Assembly: GCA_013824045.1 (NCBI GenBank)
Contig: PNND01000339.1
Location: forward strand, 1 to 14,680
Length of the DNA: 14,680 nucleotides
From: Rhodobacter sp.
Lineage (GTDB): Bacteria > Pseudomonadota > Alphaproteobacteria > Rhodobacterales > Rhodobacteraceae
Reading direction: 5' to 3'
Below, in pieces: positions 6,353-14,680 of this stretch. Under the pieces are notes generated by a model. That model worked only from the letters and a program-made list of their open reading frames with translations. It had not been told where the DNA came from and searched no databases. Position numbers and translations under genes: made by a program. Numbering within the stretch: the first letter of the stretch is position 1; each line of letters opens with the position of its first letter.

Positions 6353-7786
6353 TCAAGCTGCGCGACGGCTGGCCGTCACATACAGTGGAAACACCTTCGC
6401 CGGGTTCAGCAGCCAGCCGGGATCGAACACATCCTTCACCCGCAATTGCGCCTCCATATCCTCGCGCGTGAATTGCACATCCATCAGGTCGCGCTTCTCC
6501 ACACCCACGCCATGCTCGCCGGTCAGACAGCCGCCCACCTCGACGCAGAGCTTCAGGATATCCGCCCCCAGCGCCTCGGCCAGATCCAGATCGCCGGGCT
6601 TGTTGGCGTTGAAGATGATCAGGGGGTGCATGTTGCCATCGCCCGCATGAAACACATTCGCCACCCGCAGCCCGTAGCCATCCGACAGTTCCGCAATCCG
6701 GCGCAGCACGAAGGACAGTTCCGACACCGGGATCGTGCCGTCCAGACAGATGTAATCCCCCATCTGCCCCATCGCGCCAAAGGCCGATTTCCGGCCCAGC
6801 CAGATGCGCTTGGCCTCATCCTCCGACGCCGCCTCGCGGTAGGCCACCGGGTTGTGCCGCGCCGCAATCGCCTTGATCCGCGCCAGTTGCTCGTCGATCT
6901 CCGCCGGGCTTCCCTCAACCTCGACGATCAGCAGCGCCTCGCAATCGGGATATCCCGCCTTGGCAAAGGCCTCGGTCGCCTCGATGCAGGGGCGATCCAT
7001 GAATTCGATCGCCACGGGCAAGAGCCCGCCCTTGATGATGTCGGATACACAGGCCCCCGCCACCTCGTTCGATCCAAACCCCATCAGCACCGGCCGCGCG
7101 CCTTCGGGCTTGGGCAGGATGCGCAGCCACGCCTCCGTCACCACACCCAACTGCCCCTCAGAACCGCAGATCACCCCCAGCAGGTCCAGCCCCCCCGCAT
7201 CCATGTAGGGCCCGCCCACCTGCACCACCTCACCCGCCATAGTGACCATGGTCACGCCCAACAGGTTGTTGGTGGTGACACCGTACTTCAGACAATGCGC
7301 GCCGCCCGAATTCATCCCGATATTCCCGGCAATCGCACAGGCCAACTGGCTCGAAGGGTCCGGCGCGTAGAAGAACCCCGCAGCCTCCACCGCGCCTGTC
7401 ACCGAAAGGTTCGTCCGCCCCGCCTGCACCCGGATGAAGCGGTTGGGATAATCCGTCTCGATCACCGCATTCATCCGCGCCACGCCCAGCACCACCGCAT
7501 CCGGCGTGGGCAGCGATCCCCCCGCCAGCGACGTGCCCGCGCCGCGCGGGATCACCTTCACGCCTTCCTCATGGCAGGCGCGCATCACGGCGGCCACTTC
7601 TTCCGTCGTGCGCGGCAGCACCACCGCCATCGGCAAACAGCGATAGGCCGTCAAGGCATCGCATTCATAGGCGCGCGTCTCGGTCGGGTCGGTGATCAGC
7701 GCATCCGCAGGCAGCACGCCCGCCAGCCGCGCCACGATGCGCGCACGTTTGGCAAGGATCACCGGATCGGGAACGGGCATGTCCAT
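6353..7786 (-). CDS. glcD: Glycolate oxidase FAD-linked subunit GlcD
   Basis: The product is 477 residues (E. coli GlcD is about 499). It is the catalytic flavoprotein subunit that oxidises glycolate, and probably D-lactate, to the 2-oxo acid. The PCMH FAD-binding domain shows IPRGAGTSLAGGSLP (79-93), YAPDPSSQLACAIAGNIGMN (140-159), SGGAHCLKYGVTTNN (160-174), and CGSEGQLGVVTEAWLRILP (207-225). The C-terminal FAD-oxidase domain carries FHAGDGNMHPLI (379-390) and the GEHGVG motif (423-428), both typical of active family members. AAAGGA lies 8 bases before the start at 7786. It is the first gene of the operon and diverges from the DUF599 gene across a region with an operator-like palindrome. D-lactate dehydrogenase of the same family is the alternative, but adjacent glcE and glcF make GlcD much more likely. 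Confidence 0.95.
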   Translation of the reverse strand: MDMPVPDPVILAKRARIVARLAGVLPADALITDPTETRAYECDALTAYRCLPMAVVLPRTTEEVAAVMRACHEEGVKVIPRGAGTSLAGGSLPTPDAVVLGVARMNAVIETDYPNRFIRVQAGRTNLSVTGAVEAAGFFYAPDPSSQLACAIAGNIGMNSGGAHCLKYGVTTNNLLGVTMVTMAGEVVQVGGPYMDAGGLDLLGVICGSEGQLGVVTEAWLRILPKPEGARPVLMGFGSNEVAGACVSDIIKGGLLPVAIEFMDRPCIEATEAFAKAGYPDCEALLIVEVEGSPAEIDEQLARIKAIAARHNPVAYREAASEDEAKRIWLGRKSAFGAMGQMGDYICLDGTIPVSELSFVLRRIAELSDGYGLRVANVFHAGDGNMHPLIIFNANKPGDLDLAEALGADILKLCVEVGGCLTGEHGVGVEKRDLMDVQFTREDMEAQLRVKDVFDPGWLLNPAKVFPLYVTASRRAA

Positions 7787-7816
7787 GGGATCGGTCCTTT
7801 CACGGGTCTATCGCTG

Positions 7817-7855
7817 AATTGGTAAAAAGTTATAACCAATTTACCGGGCTGACAA
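7817..7855 (-). promoter_or_regulatory. Putative glcD promoter with overlapping GntR-type inverted repeat
   Basis: On the minus strand TTGTCA (7855-7850) and TATAAC (7834-7829), 15 bases apart, could be the glcD -35 and -10 boxes; the spacing is short. The inverted repeat AATTGGT (7817-7823) / ACCAATT (7835-7841), with an 11-base spacer, and a second one GGTAAA (7821-7826) / TTTACC (7840-7845) cover the -10 region. TTGGT...ACCAA half-sites are typical of the FadR/GntR family (PdhR, LldR, GlcC relatives), though those usually have a 1-3 base spacer. Repression or control by a glycolate-sensing GntR protein encoded elsewhere is inferred. Confidence 0.45.
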
Positions 7856-7884
7856 GCGGCAATCCCGCGCCTAACCATCATCCC

Positions 7885-8574
7885 ATGACCATACCCTTCC
7901 ATATCGGCAGCCTGACTGCACCCGATCTGATCGCCGTGGCGCTTTACGTCCTGCTATGGGTCGCCAGCGGCTGGATCATCGAAAACCCGCCCGCGCGGTT
8001 CCCGTCGGTCACCGTCATCATGAAACAATACCGGCGGGACTGGATGGGCGAATTCGTCACCCGCCAACCCCGCATCTTCGACGCCACGCTGATCGACTCG
8101 CTGCGCCAAGGCACCGCCTTCTTCGCCTCGGCCTGCATGATCGCCATCGGCGGCGGCGTGGCGCTGATCGGCAATTCCGACCGGGTGGAGGGGCTGGCCG
8201 CCGACCTGACCCTCGGTCAGGCCGCACCGCAGATCGAGATGAAGATCATTCTCGTCATCGCCTTCCTTGCCAACGCCCTTCTGAAATTCATCTGGGCGCA
8301 TCGGCTCTTCGGCTATTGCTCCATCCTGATGGGGGCGGTGCCCAACGACGTCACCGATCCCAACGCCGCCATCCGCGCCGGGCAGGCGGCGGAAATCAAC
8401 ATCACCGGGGCGCGCAGCTTCAATCGGGGCCTGCGGTCGATCTACTTCGCGCTCGGCGCTTTAGGCTGGCTCTTCGGCCCCTACGGATTGATCCTTGCCG
8501 GCCTTGCCAGCGCCGCCGTCTTGATGCGCCGCGAATTCGCGTCGCATTCCCGCGATGTCATGCTGAAGCGGTGA
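7885..8574 (+). CDS. DUF599 family integral membrane protein
   Basis: The product is 229 residues with hydrophobic segments near 14-32, 76-97, 119-137 and 184-212. The block QYRRDWMGEFVTRQPRIFDA followed by SLRQGTAFFASACMIAIGG matches the DUF599 pattern (a basic helix, an R-Q-P-R-I/H-like loop, then a helix rich in small residues). The function of this family is unknown. The ATG at 7885 is preferred over a TTG at 7819, which falls inside the glcD operator-like repeat and adds 22 residues with no membrane or signal character. No good Shine-Dalgarno precedes 7885. It diverges from glcD and may share its control region. Its last 17 bases overlap the end of the convergent gene at 8558, with no terminator between them. 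Confidence 0.88.
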   Translation: MTIPFHIGSLTAPDLIAVALYVLLWVASGWIIENPPARFPSVTVIMKQYRRDWMGEFVTRQPRIFDATLIDSLRQGTAFFASACMIAIGGGVALIGNSDRVEGLAADLTLGQAAPQIEMKIILVIAFLANALLKFIWAHRLFGYCSILMGAVPNDVTDPNAAIRAGQAAEINITGARSFNRGLRSIYFALGALGWLFGPYGLILAGLASAAVLMRREFASHSRDVMLKR

Positions 8575-10635
8575 TCCGCTTCGCGCCCCGCCGCCCTTCG
8601 ATCAGCCAGGCCGCAATCGCCAGACTTGCCGCCAACAAGAGCCAGATCCATCCCGGCAACAAGGGCGCGATGGTCAGGTCCTGCGTCACATAAGCCCCGC
8701 GCGGGGTGATGCCCACCCAGCCGCGCCCGACCGCAGGCCGCCCCTCGCGCACCGCGCGGATATCCGGCACGCCGTCTTCCAGCCGCGTGATACCGCCATT
8801 CGTGGGGGTCACCACCGGCTCCAGCACCGCGCCGCTGGCAATCGTCTCCACAAACTCGCGCGGCGCCGACGGCCCCACCGCCACCACCCGCGTCAGCTCA
8901 CCCTGCTCCAGCCGGTACAGCCCCATCATCGGCGCCTGCCAGACCAGTTCATAGCGCCCCGGCGAAACCTCGGTCATCGGCAGCACTGTCACGGCGCCAT
9001 CCGGCCCCGTGATCGTCAGATCACCCGGCGGCTCCTCGGCAATCGACCGCCGCCGTACCGTCAATTCCTGCCCTGTGGTCGTGGCGGTCAGCGCCTCTTC
9101 CTCCAGTTCCGGTTCCTTCAGCATCCAATGCGCCAGCCGCCGCAACAACTCCAGTTGCGGCCCGCCGCCCTCATACCCCCGGCCCCAAAGCCAAGCGTGG
9201 TCCGAGGCCAGCACCGCCACCCGCCCCTCTTCCACCCGGTTCAGCACCAGAAGCGGGCGGTCATCCGGGCCGGACATCACCACCTGCCCCGCAAGCGGGA
9301 TCACGTCGATCTGCCGGAACCAGCGGCCCCAACCGCCCTCGGGCGCCAATTCCTCCAGCCCCTCGGTTACCGGATGCCGCCGCCCCAGATCGGTCAGCGC
9401 CGGGCGGAACCCGCCCTCGATCACCCGCGCCGTCGGCTCTACCGGAAGCACCTCGGCCAAGGGCGACCGCCAAAGCGAATCCACCGCGCCAAACTCAGGC
9501 CCCGCCGCCACCAGCACCGTCCCGCCGTTGCGCACATACTGCGCGACGTTTTCCAAGTATGACATCGGCAGGATGCCCCGCATCCGATACCGGTCGAACA
9601 CGATCAGATCAAACTCCTCGATCTTCTCCACAAACAATTCCCGCGTCGGAAAGGCGATCAGCGACAGTTCCGTCACCGGAATCCCGTCCTGCTTCTCCGG
9701 CGGCCGCAGGATGGTGAAATGCACAAGGTCAACGACGCATCCGATTTCAGCAGGTTGCGCCACACCCGTTCCCCGGCATGCGGCTCACCCGAAACCAGCA
9801 GCACCCGCAACCGATCCCGCACCCCGTTGATCTGCACCACGGCGGCGTTGTTGCGGTCGGTCAACTCACCCTCCGCCGCAGGCGTCGAAAACTGCAGCAC
9901 ATTCATCCCGCCATGCGGCAGCGTCACGGGCAGGTCCAGATCCTCGCCCACCGGCACGCGGAAGGTCTGCGGCTCGCTGTCATCCACCGCAATCGTCAGG
10001 TCCACATCCGTGGCCCCCGGTGCCGCGCCCTGATCCTCGATCCGCAGGGTCAGCATCACCTCTTCGCCCAAGATGGCAAAGGCGGGCGCGTTCTTCACGA
10101 TCAGGCGGCGATCCCAATCCGTTTCCTGCCCCGTCAGCAACACATGCAGCGGCGCGGGCAAGGTCGGCGCCAATTCCACATCATGCACCTGCCCATCGGT
10201 GATGATCATCGCCCCCGCCACCCGCGCGCGTGGTTCTTCCGACAAAAGTTCCGCCAGCGCCGTCATGGCCAGTGACCCGCCATCCTCCGGCGCGTCGGCA
10301 AAGCGGCGGATCCGCAGTTCCGTATTCTCCAGCCGCGCCACCTCGGCCTCAACGCCCGCAATCGCGGCCTCCACCTGTGCTGCGCGGTCACCCAAGCCTT
10401 GGCTCGCGCTGTCATCCACGACCAGAAGCACGATATCCGACAGCGCCGCCCGCTCCTCTTCCTGCAACGAAGGATTGGCAATCGCCGCCAGCACCACCAG
10501 CGCCGTCAGCCCGCGCAGCCACCACCCCGACAGCCCGCGCCACACCGCCACCGCCAGCAGCACGGCGGCAAACGCCGCCAGCCCCCAAAGCACCGGCCAC
10601 GGCACCAGCGGATCGAGCGTCAGCGCAGCCGTCAT
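8558..10635 (-). pseudogene. Frameshifted vWA-like membrane protein of the moxR cluster
   Basis: Two overlapping open frames (10635 to 9673 and 9763 to 8558) join into one 692-residue protein if a single G is restored near 9733. The N-terminal half has two membrane helices (about 15-31 and 37-54), then a vWA-like domain with VDDSAS (73-78, a D-x-S-x-S metal site) and IITDG (144-148), then a beta-rich segment. After NLLKSDAS the frame breaks; the other frame continues VDLVHFTILRPPEKQDG, a glutamine-amidotransferase-like fold (FDLIVFDRYR, NGGTVLVAAGPEFG), a beta-rich domain, and a final helix near GWIWLLLAASLAIAAWLIEG. ATGA overlap with the upstream gene implies coupled translation. As read, only the 320-residue front half (with 19 out-of-frame residues at its end) would be made. 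The break is either a real recent mutation or a base-calling error; everything else in both halves looks intact. Confidence 0.85.
9728..9738 (-). other. Site of the one-base deletion
   Basis: The minus strand reads GCGTCGTTGACC. Codon continuity (A-S-V-D-L-V-H-F) needs GCGTCGGTTGACC, so one G is missing between 9734 and 9733. There is no homopolymer run longer than two at this point and no slippery heptamer, so programmed frameshifting is not indicated. Confidence 0.75.
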
Positions 10636-13424
10636 TGCCCCAGCCTTTCCAGCAGCGCAGGCACATGCACCTGATCCGACTTATAATTCCCCGTCAGCAC
10701 ATGCATGATCAGGTTCACGCCAAAGCGGTTCGCCATCTCGCGCTGCCGTTCCCCGGCAAAGCCGCGCCCAACGGGATACATCGGCACCCCCATCTCATCC
10801 ACCGCCCAGGCCGAAGCCCAGTCATTCCCACCGATCACCACCGGCGTCACCCCATCATTGAGATTGCGGAAGGGCATTCCCTCCACCTGTTCGGCATCCG
10901 GCGGCGCGGCCTCCACCCAGACCGGCGCACCCCCGTGACGGCCGGGGAAGTCCTGCAACAGATAGAAGGTCCGGGTCAGCACGTGATCCATGGGCACAGG
11001 TTCCAGTGGCGGAATGTTCAGCCCCGCCGCAATGCGCTGCAGATGCAGCGCTTCCGGCGTGCTGCCGCCCGATCGCGCCAGATCGGAATCGCGCGTGTCG
11101 AAAAGGATCATCCCGCCCGTGCGCAGATAATCGTTCAGCTTCCGATAGGCATTGGCCGAAGGCAGCGGCTGGCTGGTCGAAACGGGCCAATACAGGAACG
11201 GAAAGAACGCTAACTCGTCGCGTTCGATATCCACCCCCACCGGGGCCTCCGGCTCAATCGACGTGCGTTCCCACAACCGCTCGCCCAGCCCCAGCAGCCC
11301 CGCCTCGGCCACGCGGTCCAGCGATGCATCCCCGGTCAGCACATGCCCCAGCACCACCGCCGTAGTGGCCTCGAGCGCCAGCGCCTCTTCCTCGGGGTCC
11401 AGACCCTCGGCCTCTTGCGCCTGCACGCCGGGTGCTGCCGCCAGCGCCAGCATCACCACCGCCAGCATCGCCACCCCGCGCCGCAAGCCCGACAGCTTGC
11501 CCGAAATCCACAAGGCCGCCAGAATGTCGATCATCAGCGCCGTCAGCGCCGCCGACAGGAACCAGCCTTTCAACACCTGCTCCGCCGCCATATCCAACCC
11601 TTCGATGGGCGTCCCGGCAGGCCAGACTGCCGCTTCCAACACCGTCTCCGCCCCCACCGCATTCAGCGCCACCCGCCGATCCGCCCCGGCATATAGCCCC
11701 GGCGGCAGCGCAGGCCCCGGCCCCGTGGAAATCGCCTCGGCCAAGGCCGCGCCCTCCACCCCAGACATCTCGCCCGCCTCGGCCTGCACGCCATAGGCAT
11801 CCAGCACCACCTCCGGCACCCAGACCTGCCCTGCCAGATCCTCGGCCCCCGGCGTGGCGGGCCGTGTCGACACGGCCAACCGCTCCAGCATCTGCACGAA
11901 CAGGCCCGACAGGGGCAGCGTCGACCATTCCGCATTGGCGGTGACATGGATCAGCACCACCTGCCCCTGCCCCACTTCCTTGCGCGTGACCAGCGGCGTG
12001 CCATCCTCCAGCGCGGCAATGGTGCGCGCGGCCAATTCCGGGTCGGGCTGCGCCAACACCTGCGCCGTCACCGCCACTTCATCGCTCACGGGCAGACCAA
12101 AGAAGGGCGAGCCCTCCATGAACGGGGCCAGAGTCTTGGGTTCCCCCCAACTCATCGCCCCGCCCACCGTGCGGCCACCTTCCCGCAGGCGCACCGGCAT
12201 CAGCGGGTCTTCCGACAGGCGCGACACATCCGATGCCGCCAGCAAGGGCCCAGCAAAGCGTAACAAAAGCCCGCCGCCATCCAGCCAGCCCAGCACTGCA
12301 TCCTGTTCATCCTGCGTCAGCGCGGGCACATCTGCCAGCACGATCACATCCGGATTGGCCAGCAGCACATCCATCAGCGACCCGTCGATCAGGTCGGCCA
12401 CGGGTTCCAAAGCCTGCCGCAGGTAATGCGTGGGCGACAGCAGTTGCAGCCCCTCGGCATTGTCCGCCCGCCCGCCGATCAGCGCCACCTTGCGCCGCTT
12501 CAGGCTGTCATCCGTCAGGCTCACCGCCCCCGCCGACCGCTGCCCCGCGATTTCAAACCGCGTGATCCGGTTGCGCAATTCGGGCGGCAGCGACAGCGCC
12601 ACCTCGCCCCGCGCCCCGCCAAGGCCGAACCCCAGCGTCACCCGCGCCAATTCCCGCTCGATCCCCGCCGGATCGGGCCCGCGCGCCACAACCTCCACCT
12701 CTAGCGGATCGGCGGCAGGCAGGCGACTTGCGGCAAGCTGCACCGCCCCATCCGCAAACCCCGCCGGATGCAGCGCCAGCACCGGGCGCGGGCTTTGGAA
12801 CATTGTCACATCCCCCGCCGCGTCCAGTGCGGCAAACAGATCATCGCGCCCGGCCCGCTCCAACCCGTCCGACAGCCAGAAGGTTTCAAAGCCCTCATCC
12901 GGCAACACCTCGGCCCAGCCCTCCAGATCGCCCGGCAACCACGCCTGCGGCGTCAACGCCGCCACCCGCCCCGCCCAGGCATCCGCCGCCTGAAACGCAA
13001 TCTCGCTTGGCGCATCGGTCAGCCGCACCACGGCCACCGTCCGCCCGTCGCGCCCCGCCTCTTCCACCAGCGCCACGGCCCGCTCGATCCGCCGCCCCCA
13101 GTCGCGCGCATCGGCCCAGCCGCCATCCATCACCACCAGCAGTGGCCCCGTCCCCGCCACCCGCTCGCGCGGGTTCAGGATCGGGCCGGCAAAAGCGATG
13201 ATCGCCGCCGCAATCGCCACCATCCGCAGCAGAAGCAGCCACCACGGCGTGCGGTCCGTCTCGTTATCCTCGTCCTGCAGGCCCAGAAGCAGCGCCACCC
13301 CCGGAAACCGCCGCCGGATCGGCGCAGGCGGCACGGCGCGCAGCACCAGCCACAGCAAGGGCAGCGCCACCAACGCCCATAAAAGCACCGGCGTCACAAA
13401 TCCGACGGGGCCGATCATGAACAT
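10632..13424 (-). CDS. BatA-like N-terminus fused to DUF4159, large membrane protein
   Basis: The product is 930 residues. Residues 1-80 form the BatA-type N-terminal module: helix 9-30, PPAPIRRRFPGVALLLGL (32-49), and helix 61-80. A degenerate vWA-like region follows (LLVVMDGGWADARDW, 95-109; TFWLSDGLER, 181-190), in which the metal-site serines are missing. Residues about 313-400 look like a glutamine-amidotransferase-like domain (VALIGG, DVIVLADVP, LDGGGLLLRFAGP). Two hydrophobic segments lie near 619-640 and 650-667; the second ends APGVQAQ like a signal-peptide cleavage site. Residues about 725-930 are a DUF4159 domain (FFPFLYWPV, LNDYLRTGGMILFDTRD, GVNLIMHVLTGNYKSDQVHV), expected in the periplasm. 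The start at 13424 overlaps the DUF58 stop as TGATG and has GGAAGGGGG upstream; the open frame to 13508 runs over DUF58 coding sequence and is not used. Function is unknown; the cluster suggests envelope protein quality control. Confidence 0.9.
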   Translation of the reverse strand: MFMIGPVGFVTPVLLWALVALPLLWLVLRAVPPAPIRRRFPGVALLLGLQDEDNETDRTPWWLLLLRMVAIAAAIIAFAGPILNPRERVAGTGPLLVVMDGGWADARDWGRRIERAVALVEEAGRDGRTVAVVRLTDAPSEIAFQAADAWAGRVAALTPQAWLPGDLEGWAEVLPDEGFETFWLSDGLERAGRDDLFAALDAAGDVTMFQSPRPVLALHPAGFADGAVQLAASRLPAADPLEVEVVARGPDPAGIERELARVTLGFGLGGARGEVALSLPPELRNRITRFEIAGQRSAGAVSLTDDSLKRRKVALIGGRADNAEGLQLLSPTHYLRQALEPVADLIDGSLMDVLLANPDVIVLADVPALTQDEQDAVLGWLDGGGLLLRFAGPLLAASDVSRLSEDPLMPVRLREGGRTVGGAMSWGEPKTLAPFMEGSPFFGLPVSDEVAVTAQVLAQPDPELAARTIAALEDGTPLVTRKEVGQGQVVLIHVTANAEWSTLPLSGLFVQMLERLAVSTRPATPGAEDLAGQVWVPEVVLDAYGVQAEAGEMSGVEGAALAEAISTGPGPALPPGLYAGADRRVALNAVGAETVLEAAVWPAGTPIEGLDMAAEQVLKGWFLSAALTALMIDILAALWISGKLSGLRRGVAMLAVVMLALAAAPGVQAQEAEGLDPEEEALALEATTAVVLGHVLTGDASLDRVAEAGLLGLGERLWERTSIEPEAPVGVDIERDELAFFPFLYWPVSTSQPLPSANAYRKLNDYLRTGGMILFDTRDSDLARSGGSTPEALHLQRIAAGLNIPPLEPVPMDHVLTRTFYLLQDFPGRHGGAPVWVEAAPPDAEQVEGMPFRNLNDGVTPVVIGGNDWASAWAVDEMGVPMYPVGRGFAGERQREMANRFGVNLIMHVLTGNYKSDQVHVPALLERLGQ

Positions 13425-14311
13425 CAGCGGCCCCCTTCCAGCGCACGGTACAGCCACAACAGCGCCGGTTGCGCCGCATCGCCCGTGTGATGACAGTGGT
13501 AATGCCACCCCACCGCCCGGGCCAGCATCGCCAGCCGATCCTTGCGTTCCGCCAGCCGCGCCAGATAGCGGCTGCGCAGATCGCCCGCGCGCAGCGTCTC
13601 ATGCCGGACGGTGCCGCCCATGCTTTCAAAGATCGTCCGCCCGTCGAAGGGGAAATTCTCTTCCGCCGGGTCCAGCACCTGCAACAGCACCCCCCGCGCG
13701 CCCCGGTCCGACGCGCGGCCCAGCGCCGCTTCCACCCCTGCCATATCGCCCATGAAATCCGACAGGAACACCGCCCGCCCATGGCTGGCGATCCCCGTGG
13801 CATCGGGCGTGCCGTAATCCGCCTCGCCCCCGGTCTCCAGCGCCATCAACAGGCGTAGCAACTGCCCCCGCCCCGGCCGTGGCGGCACACCGCCACCCGC
13901 CAGCCCGACCCGCTCACCCCCGCGCAACAACAGGACCGCCAGCGCCATCGCCAGCAGCCGCGCGCGGTCGCCCTTTTCCGCCCGGCCCTTGGCACCCGTG
14001 AACGCCATCGACTTCGCCGGGTCCACCCACAGCGTCACCGACTGCGCCGCCTGCCATTCGCGCTCGCGCACAAAGGTCGCGTCCGACCGGGCCGACCGCC
14101 GCCAGTCGATCATCCGCGCCGAATCCCCGGCATGCGTGGGGCGATACTGCCAGAACTCATCGCCCTGCCCAGCCCGCCTGCGGCCATGCTCGCCCAGCAT
14201 GATGGTGGATGCCAGCATCTCCGCTTCCGCCAGCAAGGGCGGCAGCGATTGGCCCAGCGTTTCGGCCCTCGGCCGAAGATCGCTGCTGGAAAGGTCGCCC
14301 GTACCTGTCAC
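13424..14311 (-). CDS. DUF58 domain protein of the MoxR cluster
   Basis: The product is 295 residues and appears cytoplasmic, with no membrane helix. The DUF58 core is plain: DEFWQYRPTHAGDSARMIDW (51-70) followed by RRSARSDATFVREREW (71-86). A vWA-like strand follows with VDPAKSM (96-102); the D-x-S-x-S metal motif is degenerate because Ala replaces the first Ser. LSDFM (183-187) matches the later strand with conserved Asp. DUF58 proteins accompany MoxR ATPases and are thought to be their partners or substrate adaptors. The start is a GTG at 14311, overlapping the MoxR stop as GTGA, and the stop overlaps the next start as TGATG, so translation of three genes is chained. Confidence 0.92.
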   Translation of the reverse strand: MTGTGDLSSSDLRPRAETLGQSLPPLLAEAEMLASTIMLGEHGRRRAGQGDEFWQYRPTHAGDSARMIDWRRSARSDATFVREREWQAAQSVTLWVDPAKSMAFTGAKGRAEKGDRARLLAMALAVLLLRGGERVGLAGGGVPPRPGRGQLLRLLMALETGGEADYGTPDATGIASHGRAVFLSDFMGDMAGVEAALGRASDRGARGVLLQVLDPAEENFPFDGRTIFESMGGTVRHETLRAGDLRSRYLARLAERKDRLAMLARAVGWHYHCHHTGDAAQPALLWLYRALEGGR

Positions 14312-14680
14312 GCCGCCGCCTCAAGCCCCAGCGTGCGGCTGGCCGTGCGATCGATGATCCCAGAAAGGCTTTCGCCCCGCGCCCGCGCCGCAAAGGACAG
14401 CGCCATCCGATGCGTCAGCACAGGCCGCGCCAGCGCCGCCACATCCGCCACCGCAGGCACCAGCCGCCCATCCAAGAGCGCCCGCGCCCGCACGGTCAGC
14501 ATCAGCGCCTGCGCCGCGCGCGGCCCCGGCCCCCAGCTCAGGCTATCGGCCAACTCCCGCCCCTCGGGCTCACCCGGACGGCAGGACCGCACCAGATCAA
14601 GGATCGCCTCCACCACCTGATCACCCACTGGCATCCGCCGCAGCACCTGCTGTGCGGCCAGCAATTCCTCGCCCGTAAAC
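14308..14680 (-). CDS. MoxR-family AAA+ ATPase, C-terminal part (cut by window edge)
   Basis: Only the last 123 residues are in the window; the Walker A and B motifs lie beyond 14680. What is visible is the AAA lid-2 helical domain: FTGEELLAAQQVLRRMPVGD, then a helix, then LSWGPGPRAAQALMLTVRAR (the family's sensor-2-like G-x-x-PRA segment), ALLDGRLVPAVADVAALARP, and VLTHRMALSFAARARGE. MoxR ATPases act as chaperones that mature or activate partner proteins, often together with DUF58 and vWA proteins such as those encoded downstream here. It is the first visible gene of the four-gene set; the promoter must lie outside the window. Confidence 0.92.
   Translation of the reverse strand, partial: FTGEELLAAQQVLRRMPVGDQVVEAILDLVRSCRPGEPEGRELADSLSWGPGPRAAQALMLTVRARALLDGRLVPAVADVAALARPVLTHRMALSFAARARGESLSGIIDRTASRTLGLEAAA

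Noticed and set aside
5240..7825. An 861-codon open frame on the plus strand across glcE and glcD
   Set aside because: It is antisense to two clearly functional genes, has His/Arg/Pro-rich composition typical of GC-rich shadow frames, and shows no domain.
7819..7884. 22-codon TTG-initiated extension of the DUF599 protein
   Set aside because: It would begin inside the operator-like repeat and adds residues without any family or membrane character.
9673..9763. Programmed frameshift in the vWA-like gene
   Set aside because: No slippery heptamer, stimulatory stem or internal Shine-Dalgarno is visible at the break; a simple base deletion or sequence error fits.
13425..13508. 28-codon upstream extension of the BatA/DUF4159 gene
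   Set aside because: It lies wholly within DUF58 coding sequence; the ATG at 13424 has a good ribosome binding site, couples to the DUF58 stop and starts directly before the first membrane helix.

Overview
The window reads as a GC-rich alphaproteobacterial chromosome, most likely Rhodobacteraceae. That placement rests on base composition, the IbpA-type small heat-shock protein, the glcD-glcE-glcF set and the MoxR/DUF58/DUF4159 cluster; it is inference from gene content, not from a marker gene. No rRNA, complete tRNA, CRISPR array, insertion sequence, integrase or phage gene was seen. Almost all genes lie on the minus strand; only the first gene and one membrane protein at 7885-8574 are on the plus strand.

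Region 1 (1-3486) is a small mixed locus. A secreted peptidoglycan-binding-type protein (100-606, +) faces three minus-strand units: two paralogous secreted trypsin-fold proteases (679-1509 and 2389-3180), with an IbpA-type Hsp20 chaperone (1760-2233) between them. Two GC-rich hairpins (614-635 and 1705-1734) end in T-runs on the minus strand and would terminate protease A and hsp20. The last 96 bases of the peptidoglycan-binding gene, plus the start of its terminator, occur again at 1602-1713 as a broken copy, so protease A is bracketed by direct repeats. The hsp20 leader has a plausible heat-shock promoter and a hairpin that hides the ribosome binding site in a ROSE-like way.

Region 2 (3487-8574) is the glycolate oxidase locus, transcribed glcD, glcE, a 104-residue four-helix membrane protein, then glcF. 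GlcD and GlcE are the flavin-binding subunits and GlcF the iron-sulfur subunit that together oxidise glycolate to glyoxylate. The small membrane protein is packed tightly between glcE and glcF and may belong to the complex. Divergent from glcD is a DUF599-type membrane protein; the 98-bp gap between them carries an AT-rich inverted repeat of the GntR (FadR-type) kind overlapping a possible glcD -10 box.

Region 3 (8558-14680) is a moxR-type operon read leftwards: MoxR ATPase (cut by the window edge), DUF58 protein, a 930-residue BatA-like/DUF4159 fusion, and a 692-residue-equivalent vWA-like membrane protein. Each junction is a 4- or 1-base stop/start overlap, implying translational coupling. 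The last gene carries a one-base deletion near 9733 that splits it into two open frames; it is either a recent frameshift or a sequence error. By analogy with known MoxR/Bat systems the cluster probably acts in envelope protein maturation or stress tolerance, but no substrate can be read from the sequence.
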